51,255 nt of DNA from the NCBI GenBank assembly GCA_032718475.1, contig JAUCBJ010004628.1:1-51255 (forward strand). The letters run 5' to 3'. A model generated the notes under the pieces. That model searched no databases. It worked only from the letters and a program-made list of their open reading frames with translations, and was not told the origin of the DNA. Made by a program: the position numbers and the translations under genes. This document shows, one piece after another, positions 1 to 12,200 of this stretch; position 1 is the stretch's first letter; each line of letters begins with the position of its first letter. This stretch comes from Nemertoderma westbladi. Taxonomy: Eukaryota > Xenacoelomorpha > Nemertodermatida > Nemertodermatidae.

Positions 1-569
1 TGCCCCCTGGCCAATTATTGCCCCCCGGATAATTGCTCCCTGACAATTCCGACAAAATTGTCTACTTTTTTATGTCACCACTTAAATGGCTCTTTTTGCT
101 TATTTATGGGCTCAATAAGTCCGATATTTTACAACATTTCATTACAATAAAAATATAATGTTAACGTACTGAAGCCATGAAATTATGTCACAAAAAATCA
201 AAGAGCGAAATGGTGAAATTGTTCTTGAAAAAATATCTTATTGAAAAATACAAAATTAAAAAAGTAAAATTAAAGCAAAATTGAAGGTTTATATTATGAT
301 TTTGAATTTCAGAAAAAAACCATGACATCATTCAAAGCATAACAAAAGGTTTAAAAATATATGTAAATATATTTTTGTAATAATATAATATAGTATAAAT
401 ATAATTTATATTGTAAATACTGTAGGATATCGGCGGGGACAATTGACTAGGTTGACATTGTCCGTGGGGGAAAAGTACCGTGGTGCTGGTGATAAGTTGA
501 TATATTGTAGGGCCTATATGTTTGTGTTGGGTTATTGCGTCTCTCTGCGTATGGAGAATAACTAACTAC
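1..569. other. AT-rich intergenic stretch
   Basis: I see no coding exon or RNA gene here. The first 50 bases hold short C-rich repeats around 'caattattgcccccc' and 'ggataattgctccc'; the rest is AT-rich single-copy-looking sequence. Confidence 0.5.
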
Positions 570-705
570 CTGTGTAACTGCAGTGCAATATCGACGGATA
601 CACCTTTTTCAAACGCTCGTAGAATGTGTGAATAAAATAATTAAAATGATCTGAAACTATCCCTGTTTCAAATTTCACTTGCGCGGGGGGGGGGGGGGGG
701 GGGGC
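570..705 (+). repeat. Dispersed repeat copy ending in a 20-nt G tract
   Basis: The motif 'gtgcaatatcgacgga' followed by 'acacctttttcaaacgc' and then a 'gaaactat...ctgtttcaaat' block recurs at 10255-10475 (inverted). The first half also recurs at 27838-27990. In this copy the unit ends in exactly 20 G at 685-704. It looks like a short non-coding dispersed repeat; its class is unknown. Confidence 0.5.
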
Positions 706-953
706 TAAAGTAGGACAATATATTCCGGAGCATTGTGTAAGAAAATTATAATTTATCGAACCAATAAATAAATGATAGCTACTGTAAGATTTATCAGTTG
801 AATCTTGAAATATTATACAGTCACTTTCCTCCCCGCACCATTTTTATACATAAAATTTTTATTTCCGACATCAAATTTCAGTAGAGTTAATTGATGAGTA
901 AACATTTAACTAAATTCTTATATGTTTATTCTAAAAGCTTTTTGTCCTGTATT

Positions 954-1626
954 CTATATGATGCCTCCTAGATCCAGATCCATACCAAAGTCTGGAATAT
1001 CGAGTATCCAGTCACCATCGGTGCATGTACTGTCATCCTTTACTGTACCGGCAGGGTAGTACCGGTGACCGTACTTACAGCAGACGACACCTCCTGCTTC
1101 ACATCCTGGAAAAAATAAACACAGAAACATTAGCAATCCATACTTTGGGTATATTGAGAATGACAGCGTGCTGAGCCGAAAGGTTTGTTAAACTAACGAT
1201 CGTAGCGAAAGAGGGAAAATAAAGATAAGAGGATCTGAACTTTATAATGTATTTTGTTTTATAGCAGTTTTGCATTTACATGTATATTTGTACCGAAAAA
1301 CCTCTTATGAAACTTTAGGTTTAATAAAATGTTTAATTTTATTGCTAGAAAATTTTATATTTTGAATTGAAAGCTTATCAAAGTTGGAAAATTTTATAGA
1401 CAAAATTCAACAATTTAATATAATTGTTTCAATAATAATTATACGTACTGATTTAATGGTATATATAAACAAAGTCACCCGTCTTATAAAGTGTAACCTT
1501 ATCAGACATGTATATTTTTTATTTTATCATACCAAACTAACCTGCAAGCGATTTATGACCTCGGGAATCTACTGTCGCAATAGATATCACTATGACAACC
1601 AGAAATATATTCACCAATTTGCCCAT
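954..1626 (-). CDS. Small secreted cysteine-containing peptide, two exons
   Basis: The gene runs on the minus strand: exon 1 is 1626-1542 and exon 2 is 1105-954, separated by a 436-bp intron with GT (GTTAGT) and AG (TTTTTTCCAG) borders. The phases join in frame to give 78 residues. Exon 1 encodes MGKLVNIFLVVIVISIATVD, a short basic start followed by a hydrophobic core that looks like a secretion signal. The mature part has four cysteines (GC, CC, TC) and a tyrosine-rich CCKYGHRYYPAG segment, loosely like the opening of von Willebrand C or other small extracellular modules, then an acidic tail ending DLGGII. A plus-strand 'tttatt' near 925 gives an AATAAA poly(A) signal just after the stop. 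I do not recognise a named family. The function is unknown; an extracellular role is inferred from the signal peptide. Confidence 0.65.
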
Positions 1627-1979
1627 GGTAGATAATTATATGTAGATAATTTACAATAATTTGCAATATAATATAAGCCTAGCTAATAAGTACAAATATA
1701 ATAATGTAACATAATATCACCCAACCGGATATTAATCACCTGTATCTAAATACCTATTACCTGCTATGTATTCTATACCTCTCATAAAGTATTATTCCTG
1801 TGGAAACATAACAAAACATAATTTACTCTCATATTTCAGATAATTTATTCTATATTGTTAGCCAAATTAGGTACTTATAATTTCCAAGTATTGTTAAGCA
1901 GCCGTAGTCTAGAGGAGTAACTGTTAAACTGGAAAGTATATTAATATATAGCGGGCTATAAAGTCCTGGAAGTTTTAGT

Positions 1980-2130
1980 GCATTAGTGCGGTGAATGAGT
2001 GTTGCATGTCAGTGATGAATCACTGACTGATGTGCCAGTGCTGATGAATCGGTATGAGTGAGTCAGTATTGACTTTGACATGTGAGTCAGTGATGACATA
2101 TTAATCAGTGTGAGCGTTGACACTTATGGG
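1980..2130. repeat. Degenerate short repeat (tgagtcagtga-like)
   Basis: This stretch is built from loosely repeated 'cagtgatga', 'gtgagtcagt' and 'gatgaatc' words with small inverted copies. It is probably a decayed microsatellite or minisatellite. Confidence 0.5.
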
Positions 2131-2326
2131 TTGATAATACTAAGTAATCGTGTTAACAAGGTGATTGAATGACTACAGTGAATGTAACGAATGTACTGAA
2201 TGTACTTTAGGTTGATTGGTGTAATTGAGTAGTAATGTATTTGTAGTCAAGTTTATTGTTAGTCGGCCTTCATATGATTATAGTCTACTACTACTAGGAT
2301 CGGCATGCTGCATTGCAGCTGCATTT

Positions 2327-2910
2327 TTAAGAATGCTGTGCCGGCTTATCGACAAAATTGCACCGCCACAACTCCCTATCACCCATGACATTTGCTAGAT
2401 CATCCGCATCTTCAAGGCCAGTGTCCTTTAAGATGCGTCTCAAGAAAGTCATGGGCTGTCCACCATGCTTATTCACTCCATGAGGCTGCCAAAGTACAAG
2501 ATTATGCACTGGCTGGTCCTCACGGCGAAAGCAATGTCCTGCAAAGCGGAGGCGATTTTGTTCTAGTGTCAAGCTTGGGGAACCAATGAGACACCTCCAA
2601 TGTTATATAGTGTCTGGTTGGAGATGTGTGCATTGTACTTGACACAATGAACCAGGCGTAGCATTCTTGTGAATGTGCCATCCAGAGATTTGGTGTCCTC
2701 AGCAGTTAGAGCCCAGCATGGACTCCCATAGAGGAGTACTGGAACTACTGCTGCTCTAAATAATCGGACCTTAAGTTTCCGATTATTTCTCGGTGACTTC
2801 CAAATCCTGGAAAGCCTTTTCAAGGCTGCCCATGCCTTTCCCTTACGTATTCGAAGGTCCTCACCTGACTTCCGGATCCATGATCCCAGGTAACAAAAAT
2901 GATTATAGTC
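2327..2910 (-). mobile_element. LINE reverse-transcriptase C-terminal fragment (copy 1)
   Basis: On the minus strand the fragment reads YLGSWIRKSGEDLRIRKGKA, then a frame with RLSRIWKSP, VVPVLLYGSPCWALTAEDTK and LDGTFTRMLRLVH. A second frame follows with NRLRFAGHCFRREDQPVHNL and VLWQPHGVNKHGGQP. These are the conserved features downstream of the catalytic core in many animal non-LTR retrotransposon ORF2 proteins (LLYGxxxWxLT; RLRFAGHCxR; LVLWxP). The two frames meet near 2570, so the copy is frameshifted. The 5' part, including the YxDD catalytic region, is absent. It is a dead fragment, related to the copies at 5725-6870 and 44690-45640. Confidence 0.85.
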
Positions 2911-4250
2911 AAATTGGCGTGAATCAACTTATGTATAGTATATAATCGTAAAGTTATCGGTGAACGTGAAATACTGAAATACGAAACCCGAAGGTTCCTC
3001 TCACGTGGCAGTTACCTCTAATTCTGGACTAAGGCTGGAAGGCGCCATATTAACTCCCAAGGGTATCCAAACCTACTAGGTTCATATATCCTAGAAAATA
3101 AAGATCACCTCTTACTTTCTAGAATATGTACCAGAATCCCCTTAAGTCAGCGTGTCGTTACATTCTAAGGTTCATATTTCGCTGGGTTTTGTCACCTGTT
3201 GCGAAATAGAATACGAGTATCCACGTATGTGTGGATAATCGTACGACTCTCTCTTGATTTTCTTCACCAACAGCACAACTCCACTTTCAGTTCCCATTGT
3301 AGGACAATTCGTAGTCAAACTTTCACTTACTGCATGTCAAAAGTGGTTGTTTTTTTCTCAAAAGTCCCAGACAATTTAGTTTGAGTGGTGGAATTGAATT
3401 GAACTTTTTAATCTATGTCAATAAAAATGAGATGGTCAGAAAGAAAGAAAAATTTGAAACATAAATATAAATTTTCATTGATTGCACAAACTACATACTA
3501 CTAAATTCTGGCACTACATAACAATCAACTAATAATTCAGGTATCACCGCCTAGTTATAAAGTTTACCACCATAAATATAAACTCGACATCCTTAATATA
3601 AAGTTGGACAAAACATCCCACCTATGTTAGAACTAGCGGAGTGAGGTAATGTTTAAAGTTTTGAAAACATAGTTTTTATTTACGTACTTGGTGTAGATTT
3701 TACTTATTTTAAGCTTTTCTTTATGAATATACAGTAAGATCATGCCATGTGGTGGTTGTAAGATCAAAGAGTAGCCGATAGAAATTAATTAATATCAGAC
3801 ATATTACGAGGAAGTTGTTTACTGCCCCCATTCAGTTGATCTATCTCATATAAGTTTAGTGCGTAGGCTGCGAATCGCACCTGGTGTCTCTTACTAGTTC
3901 AATATCAACAAGTTGTTTGAACTCGACTAAGTCAGTGAGAGGATTAGACCTCATTTAGAGAAACTACTGCTTAAAGAGACAAAATGGATTGAAATCAAAT
4001 ATATTATCAAGATCTCAGATACTAAATAGTGATATGGAGATTGGTGGAAGGAATTAAATCAAAGAACATTCCTGCAGTTCTGCTTCTGACCTTTGCTTTG
4101 TGGACTTCAAGAACTCCTTCGAATCCATCACTAGAGATGTAAAATGCTGGAACTCCTAAGGGCTTATACCGATGAAATCGTGGCTGGAATTGGATTTTTA
4201 TATTGTCACACACAGAGGCTCACGTAATTTCTTCGCCAGATAGTGAAAGT
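2911..4250. other. No gene recognised
   Basis: AT-rich sequence with only short frames. I found no frame with both a plausible splice context and protein-like composition. Confidence 0.4.
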
Positions 4251-4254
4251 TTAG

Positions 4255-4570
4255 TTTTGACTGTCCATATTGTACTTTTATGAGGGGGTTAGACCTGGAC
4301 AGTGGCGAAATCACATGAACAACGAATCGATAATATACAAAGAATACTAAGGGCTGCCTCAAACATGAATTGGAGACAACACATAACTTTTCTGGCAACC
4401 AACACAAGGAAAGCGTAGTCGTGGACGACCGACTATGACATATATAGACCAACTTGAAAAATATACTGGACTTTAGAGAATTGAAATTGCGACAACTATG
4501 GAGAATCGGGAAGCCTGGAAGGACTTATCTCCACTATTCGATGAGGATCCATCAAAATCAGTCAAATTCT
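4255..4570 (+). mobile_element. Second-family LINE reverse-transcriptase C-terminal relic
   Basis: On the plus strand, pieces in different frames read TWTVAKSHEQRIDNIQRILR, AASNMNWRQHIT, KRSRGRPTMTYIDQLEKYTG and NREAWKDL. The pattern of a WTVxKSxEQRID segment followed by (K/R)RSRGRPxxTYxDQLxxDTG is the usual C-terminal tail of another group of animal LINE ORF2 proteins. At least two frameshifts and an internal deletion are needed to align it. A shorter piece of the same family lies at 48245-48345. Confidence 0.7.
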
Positions 4571-4850
4571 TTGCTCAAATTTGTTTAAAATTACTTAAAA
4601 CTATCACTATTGCTGCAGGACAGCAGTGACTGTGACTGTAGAATTCGCATGCTGAATCATTTTTACAACTTTTATACAAAGAGCAGTGGAAATGCAATGT
4701 GGCGCCCTACATTCTTACCACCGAGACATTCATTCTTTAATGATCGAGATGTGGCAACAGGGTAGACTAACGCGACGGGACTATCTGTCGATTCATGTAG
4801 AAAACCCAAACCGATCAATATTCATTACGTATCGATATTTCCCAAACAAC

Positions 4851-4917
4851 GAAAGGTGTTACTGAATATCGTAAGGTCTCCCACGCAAGGTGTTACTGAA
4901 TATCGTAAGGTCTCTAG
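4851..4917. repeat. Tandem duplication of about 36 bp
   Basis: The words 'aaggtgttactgaatatcgt' and 'aaggtctc' occur twice back to back, separated only by 'ccacgc'. Confidence 0.75.
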
Positions 4918-5129
4918 CGCTCAATAAAATTAAGTTAATCGTAACAGATTGTAGAGTCTAGAGTGAATACTCAACATGGCGTGATGTATGGCGTGATCAT
5001 GTATGGATGTAGGCCATGAGGCGAGGGTGTAGTGCAATGTATGATGTGTTGTATGAAGGTTTGTAGGAGAGTTTAAATTGTTCATATTAGATATTGAAGT
5101 GAAATGCAAAATGCAATAACCACTACATA

Positions 5130-5640
5130 TTGTTTGTACTATTAGGTAGATCAGCTCAGCTCTCGGGGCAAATACCACACCCTGGTTTGCCATTCCACAG
5201 GGTGGGTGTCGCAATGGAGTCAGATATGAGGCCCATCACCCATATCTACTCTGGCGTACATGACCCACCATTGGCTGTTGCAGCTCATCCGCTGGGTCAT
5301 GCCCTGTACCCTTGCTGCCAGGTGCAGGTCGCAGTGAAGTGCCCTCAGAGTGGACACATGAGAACACTCTACTCCTAACCAGCCATTGGTAGATCACCAT
5401 CTGCCTGGTCAGGCCATATACCCCTGCAGCCAAGTATATGGGTCCTTAATCCAGGACCAAGGGCGTCCTTATCCCAGAACGAAGGGGGTCCTAGTTACAG
5501 GACCAGATTTGCCCTAGTAAGAGGGTCTATGCAGCTACAGGTGGCACCTCCTTTATGCTGCATGGAGGTGGCAAGTTTTCTTGATCAATGACCTAGAATA
5601 CCTGACCTGACTGATTAGGTAGATAGCGGGGATTGCTATT
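5130..5640. other. GC-richer anonymous stretch beside LINE copy 2
   Basis: This is visibly more GC-rich than its surroundings and holds short overlapping frames on both strands with no domain I can recognise. It lies on the 3' side of the minus-strand LINE fragment beginning at about 5725, so it may be that element's 3' untranslated region. That is inferred from position only. Confidence 0.3.
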
Positions 5641-5724
5641 CATGTAACCATGGAATCTAGCAATCGACCTATTGCGAGATTATATTATGTATATATATAT
5701 AATAATATGTGTATTACACATATT

Positions 5725-6870
5725 AAGAACGATGTGCCGGCTTGTCGACTAAATTGTGCCGCCACAATTACCTATCACCCATGGCATTTGTTAGATCATT
5801 CGCATCTTCAAGCCATGTCCGTTAAGATGCGTCTCAAGTAAGTCATGGGCTATTCATCATGCTTATTCACTCCATGAGGACGCCAAAGCACAAGATTATG
5901 CACTGGCTGGTGCTCACGGCGAAAGTGATGTCCTGCAAAGCGGAGGCGGTTCCGTTCAAGTGCCAAGCTAGAGGAGACTAATGAAACACCTCCAATGGTG
6001 TATAAAGTCTGATTGGAGATGCGCTCATCTCCAATCAGACGCAATCTACATTGTACCTGACACATTAATCCGGCGCAACATTCCTGAGAAAGTGCCATCC
6101 AGAGATTTGATATCCACTGCAGTTAGAGCCAAGCATGGACTCCCATATAAGAGTACTACTGCCATAAATAATCAAACCTTGACATTCCGTTTTATTATAT
6201 GGGACATTCAAATCCTGGACAGACTATTTAACCAGCCCATGTCTTCACCTTACGTATCCGAAGATCTTCACCTGACTTTCGGATCCATGATCCCAAGTAG
6301 CAGAAGTCATCTACGTGCTCAAGCAAGCCATACCTGGAGCTTATGCCTTTACGATCAGATATTTGCTGAGGGGTGTCAAGGTTTACTGTCATAATTTTGG
6401 TCTTCTTGGAGTTTACAAAATGACCAACACTAGAAGCAACCTGCTCCAATGAGCAGAGGAGCCTTTGGGCTCCCTCTAATGATTCTGACAGTACGCCTAA
6501 GTCATCAGCAAAGTCTAGATCAGTAAAGTAAGGTACTTTGCTGGAACCCCATCACCCCATCTTTATTAAGATGGTCTAAGGACATGCGTATTGCGTAGAA
6601 CATAATCAACCACAATTACGAATAAGAATGGTGCACTTGTGTCACCCTGAAGGACTCCCCCTCCTAAGACTTCGAATTCATCTGTGTCACTATCAGCAGT
6701 ACACACAAGTGTGGTGGAAACATCGTACAGTGATCTGAAAGCTGCAATAATTTCCTCAGGAATCCCATAAGTTGTAATAATAATTCTCCGAAATTGCATT
6801 TGTGCCCCCCCCCCCCCCCTCCCCCTCCTACTCAACGGTCCATAGTCTGATGTACCTGTCTGTTGCAAAA
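5725..6870 (-). mobile_element. LINE reverse-transcriptase fragment (copy 2)
   Basis: Minus-strand pieces in order are IIITTYGIPEEIIAAFRSLY, GGGVLQGDTSAPFLFVIVVD (reverse-transcriptase motif B region, LQGDxxxPFLF), then SKKTKIMTVN, CYLGSWIRKSGEDLRIRK, and finally NRLRFAGHHFRREHQPVHNL and VLWRPHGVNKHDE. This is the same family as copies 1 and 3. Several frame changes, an internal palindrome at 6007-6040 and a poly-C tract at about 6805-6829 break it. The catalytic YxDD box is not intact, so the copy is non-functional. Confidence 0.85.
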
Positions 6871-7880
6871 CTAATATTTTAGCAGAATGAAGAGTGAGTT
6901 AACTATTAACTGTAGGTCTCAATGAACGCCTGAGATACAATTATACAATTACAATTATTTCCCCAAGTCACGATAGGATGTTAGTTGACTAACAGTCGAA
7001 GGTTGTAGTTATGCGACGTATTTCACATTTAATCTCTCAAAATTCTGGTAAGGTAAACAAAGGAAAACTGCATTATAGTAGTTATACTGTAAATTAAATT
7101 CTTATTAAATTGTCTTATTTGGTCTGTCGCTATGGTAACGTGGACTGTAAATATCACCCGAATGTGTACAATATGACGGGAAGTATCACAATGCTACTCT
7201 ACTTAGCTGTAGTGATATTTTTAAATAATAACAAATATGGGAGCAAATAGTTGAGTAAAGGTACACGAATTCTCCACCTAAACTTAATATTTTGATACAA
7301 AATTACTCGGGTCCAAACATGGGCCTGTGTCTGCGACATTGGACTCTATTTGATTTTATATTGCCCTTGGCGTGTTCCCAATATGTTATTTAAGTTGTGT
7401 TATGGGTTTTTTAATAATTAAAACTGTTTGTTGATTTTCTCAGGAAAATGGTGAGAATGGTGAGACAAACAATTAATAAATTAAATTTATAAATCTGTTG
7501 CTAAGGCGGTTACTAGGGCCGGTTTGGCGGACTGGAAGAGAATTTCGGAAATTTTCTTCTTTACCAAAGTGTTTATAACAGTTTCAGCATTGATGGTTTA
7601 CAACATTGATGCATTTTGATTGACTTTCAATTTATACACTGGTTATGAGACGAGATTCACTAACATTTACCATGAACTTGTATCCTAAATTTGAAAAAAA
7701 AAAACATTTTTGAGCAAAAAACTTTGAAGCCCAAAAAAAGGCATTGAATCAAAAATGCAGAGGTGGCATTTTGCCTAGCTGGATTCGCCATGTCTTGAAG
7801 TACAAAAATCAGGTGGATGCCAACCATTAACAAAAAATGCCATCTAAACTTCATTTTCGGGAGTTGGCAGGTAGACTATA
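6871..7880. other. No gene recognised; separates two parts of LINE copy 2
   Basis: AT-rich sequence between two minus-strand reverse-transcriptase blocks of the same family. It may be an insertion into the element or flanking DNA. No terminal repeats were found by eye. Confidence 0.35.
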
Positions 7881-8215
7881 AGTATGCTGAACATACGTGG
7901 TCGGGAGACTACGTCGAAGGCTAAGAGCCAGTTGTCTGTCTTTCTTTATTGATAGCTCTACGATAATCATTCTAAGTGTGATAATAGTCTCCATGGTTCT
8001 ACGACCATTACGGATCCCATTTTGGTTCCCACGGTATATCTTTGCAGCATTCGAGATTGACGAGATACCACGAAAAGATCCATGAGTTGTTAGGTTGCGC
8101 TTCTTTGCTTTGGGGCAGGGACCAACTTATTTGTTTTCATGTCTTGATGGTCTCTCTTTATCCTATACATGCCAGTGTCCTTCTTTTCGTTGAGTGAAGT
8201 CAGCTATATCCAAAT
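7880..8215 (-). mobile_element. LINE reverse-transcriptase 5' block (part of copy 2)
   Basis: The minus strand reads KRNLTTHGSFRGISSISNAA followed by NQNGIRNGRRTMETIITLRM. This matches the WRGISLL...QxGFRxGRST...LR segment at the start of the LINE reverse-transcriptase palm. The same block, with fewer deletions, is present at 45300-45560. Order and strand suit it being the upstream part of the copy at 5725-6870. Confidence 0.7.
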
Positions 8216-8589
8216 ATGATTTAGTATATTGGTTTTGGCAATATTTAAGAGCGTGGAGAATACTTCAGTGTTAATTGTAGTTGATTTACAGTTAGGAAAG
8301 TTATTGTTTCCAACATTATTCTTCACTATGCGAAGAGTGAAGAATATGTTGCGGTTACAAGAACATTTAACACGCAAATAACATTATTGTCACATTATTG
8401 TCATATATGGCCATTTATATGGTCTATATCGTATCAGTGCGTACTTTATGCACGTATGTCCTTTGTGATTTATAGCAACTTTACCATCATTAATCAACAC
8501 CGATACTCTTCTGTTAAACATTCCCGACCACATGCCTACACCGGAAACCTCTATAGCAGGGAGGGTGTTCGACCCTCCTTGAGGTAGGT

Positions 8590-8780
8590 GAACTGTTAAG
8601 CCAGGTTCACAGATACACTTCGTTGAGAAATCGCGGTGACCTGAAATCACATTGCTGGTCAATTACAGCGTTTTAGTTTTTGGTTACAGCGCTGTCGAAG
8701 TGCAATTCGAAATAGAACGCAAAACTACCTCGCTGTCACTGTCACCGCGAAGGGTTTCTGTGAAACGGGCCTTAGTGTTC
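8590..8780. mobile_element. Small palindromic MITE (about 180 bp)
   Basis: The left end 'taagccaggttcacagata' pairs with 'tctgtgaaacgggcctta' on the right. Inner blocks 'cgcggtgacctg' and 'cactgtcaccgcg', and 'acagcgttttag' and 'ttacagcgctgt', also pair. Arms are imperfect and there is no coding capacity. Target duplication is unclear. Confidence 0.55.
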
Positions 8781-9295
8781 ATTTACTTATGTGAAACTGC
8801 CCCGACAGTTGCACTACGGAAGATATTGTCTGAAGGAAGTGACTAACACAAGACAATATAGTCTTAGTGAAGTAACCACGCACAATCTGCGTCAAAATAT
8901 GAATATTTAAGGACTGAGCCCTTAGACCTAAATTTGATCAAGTCTTTATCCTTCTCTCTACCCTCAACATTCCATAGTAAAATACGTTCGTACGCAGAAA
9001 GTGAAGATATATACTCATCTTCTCTTCGGTTTTACAATTTTCAAAAGTTTACAATTGAACCGCGATCCAAATATAAAGTTAAAGATTTCCAGTTTTTTTT
9101 GTTGTCCTTAATTTGATGCTGTGGGGGTTGGGTTGCCTACGCTGCATGAGGTTAAATATTCAACTGAGCGCAGGTTTAATTTAGAAACCCAAATATTTGT
9201 GTGGAGGTGTCCGATCCTATACATAATGCCACCAACAGATTAACCAAGGGGGAATTATTCTATGATAACTACGAGTTTCCTGTCTTCTTCTTTAG

Positions 9296-12200
9296 ACTTA
9301 GAATCATCCCACGACATAAGGACACTGGAGACGGCAACCTCATCTAGCGAAGGTCAACTGCAAACCAATAACCCTTGCGGTACAAGGTGAGTTGATATAC
9401 CAGTAACTTATGTTTGCAGTACAGGATGAGTACCCTATCCTACACAAAATAACATCAGATTGTTCACTTTTGTTTGTATATTTTTTTCTTTATTTGTGTG
9501 TGTGTGGGGGGTGGGGGGGGGTTCATTGCTGAGTACCACAAGACATGCGTTGAATATCCGGTATAACCTGAAACGATTGGCAAACAGGCGTCCACATTAT
9601 TTTGATCTTAGATGCTTCGATTTTAATTAGTTCCTCCGTACAACACATATGGAGATATCATAGATTTTTACTCCACCTAACCATTTAGGCCAGCCCCACC
9701 CTTCGCTACTTTTGTATCAGAAACTTGTTTCGCAACATGTTCCAGGTCACTTCCATCTGTTTTTTGTTATGGCTTTACCGTGTGAGGCGTGCCTTATAGC
9801 TGTATTCACACGATTTGTTGCTCTCACATTTATAGGTTGACCACCGCTAAGGATAACGAAGATTCGTTGAAGCTTTTGGAGTCGATGAAGGAGAGTTTGG
9901 GATTATTCGAAGGTTGTACACCGCAACCAGGTCTGGCATTGCCTCCTAATATAGCCACGTTGGCAACACTGCAATATATACTACAGGAGAGAGCGGTTCT
10001 AGTCGCTAAAGGAATGAAATTACTGTAAGTTCAATTCTAAATACTGCAGAATTCAGCAGATGTGATATATACTTTAGCTAATTCAAACCCGGTCAATTCA
10101 AACCATACAATCACTGTTCATCACACTTTTCACTAAAGCCCTAACTAACTAACACTAACAAAGAAAGTAGGTAGTAATTAAACATTAAACAGTATAAAGC
10201 TCACAATCACCAAGGCCAACAAATTTTTTTAGTCCTTAACAGACCGGACCATCCCCCCGCCCTCCCAAAAATAATGTGTTCTAGAAATCTTAAGGACTAT
10301 CTCTGTTTCAAATTTCATGCCAACCATTTGAAACAGATATAGTTTCACCTCCCACCACTTTAGTGGTTGAGCCAGAATTTTGTTTTTCATTTCATTGTTT
10401 AGCTACAAGCGTTTAGAAAAGGTGTCTCCGTTGATATTGCACCAGTCGTACTGCAGTTATTCTTCAACCTTATAGTGATTTTACTGGGAGTTCTGGGACC
10501 TTATGGTGCACGTTTAGACGGAGTTCTGGCAGCCTGGGGGACACGTTTAGACGGAGTTCTAGCACCCTGGGGGGCACGTTTAGACGGAGTTCTGGCAGCC
10601 TGGGGGACACGTTTAGACGGAGTTCTGGCACCCTGGGGGCACGTTTAGACGGAGTTCTGGCACCCTGGGGGGCACGTTTAGACGGAGTTCTGACACCTTA
10701 GGGTGCACGTTTAGACGGAGTTCTGGCAGCCTGGGGGACACGTTTAGACGGAGTTCTGGCACCCTGGGGGACACGTTAAGACGGAGTTCTTGCACCCTGG
10801 GGGGCACGTTTAGACGGAGTTCTGGCAGCCTGGGGGACACGTTTAGACGGAGTTCTGGCACCCTGGGGGGTACGTTTAGACGGAGTTCTGGTCTGGCACC
10901 CTGGGGGCACGTTTAGACGGAGTTCTGACACCTTAGGGTGCACGTTTAGACGGAGTTCTGGCAGCCTGGGGGACACGTTTAGACGGAGTTCTGGCACCCT
11001 GGGGGCACGTTTAGACGGAGTTCTGGCACCCTGGGGGGCACGTTTAGACGGAGTTCTGACACCTTAGGGTGCACGTTTAGACGGAGTTCTGGCAGCCTGG
11101 GGGACACGTTTAGACGGAGTTCTGGCACCCTGGGGGACACGTTAAGACGGAGTTCTTGCACCCTGGGGGGCACGTTTAGACGGAGTTCTGGCAGCCTGGG
11201 GGACACGTTTAGACGGAGTTCTGGCACCCTGGGGGGTACGTTTAGACGGAGTTCTGGTCTGGCACCCTGGGGGCACGTTTAGACGGAGTTCTGACACCTT
11301 AGGGTGCACGTTTAGACGGAGTTCTGGCAGCCTGGGGGACACGTTTAGACGGAGTTCTGGCACCCTGGGGGCACGTTTAGACGGAGTTCTGGCACCCTGG
11401 GGGGCACGTTTAGACGGAGTTCTGACACCTTAGGGTGCACGTTTAGACGGAGTTCTGGCAGCCTGGGGGACACGTTTAGACGGAGTTCTGGCACCCTGGG
11501 GGACACGTTAAGACGGAGTTCTTGCACCCTGGGGGGCACGTTTAGACGGAGTTCTGGCAGCCTGGGGGACACGTTTAGACGGAGTTCTGGCACCCTGGGG
11601 GGTACGTTTAGACGGAGTTCTGGTCTGGCACCCTGGGGGCACGTTTAGACGGAGTTCTGACACCTTAGGGTGCACGTTTAGACGGAGTTCTGGCAGCCTG
11701 GGGGACACGTTTAGCCGGAGTTCTGGCACCCTGGGGGGCACGTATAGACGGAGTTCTGGCACCCTGGGGGGCACGTTTAGACGGAGCGGGGGCACGTTTA
11801 GACGGAGTTCTGGCACCCTGGTGGGCACGTATAGACGGAGTTCTGGCACCCTGGGGAGCTCTTTTAGACTGAGGTCTGGCACCCTGGGGGGCACGTTTAG
11901 ACGGAGTTCTGGTACCCTGGAGACATGTTTAGACGGAGTTCTCGAACCCTGGGGGCACGTTTAGACGGAGTTCTGGCACCCTGGGGGGCACGTTTAGACG
12001 GAGTTCTGACACCTTAGGGTGCACGTTTAGACGGAGTTCTGGCAGCCTGGGGGACACGTTTAGACGGAGTTCTGGCACCCTGGGGGACACGTTAAGACGG
12101 AGTTCTTGCACCCTGGGGGGCACGTTTAGACGGAGTTCTGGCAGCCTGGGGGACACGTTTAGACGGAGTTCTGGCACCCTGGGGGGTACGTTTAGACGGA

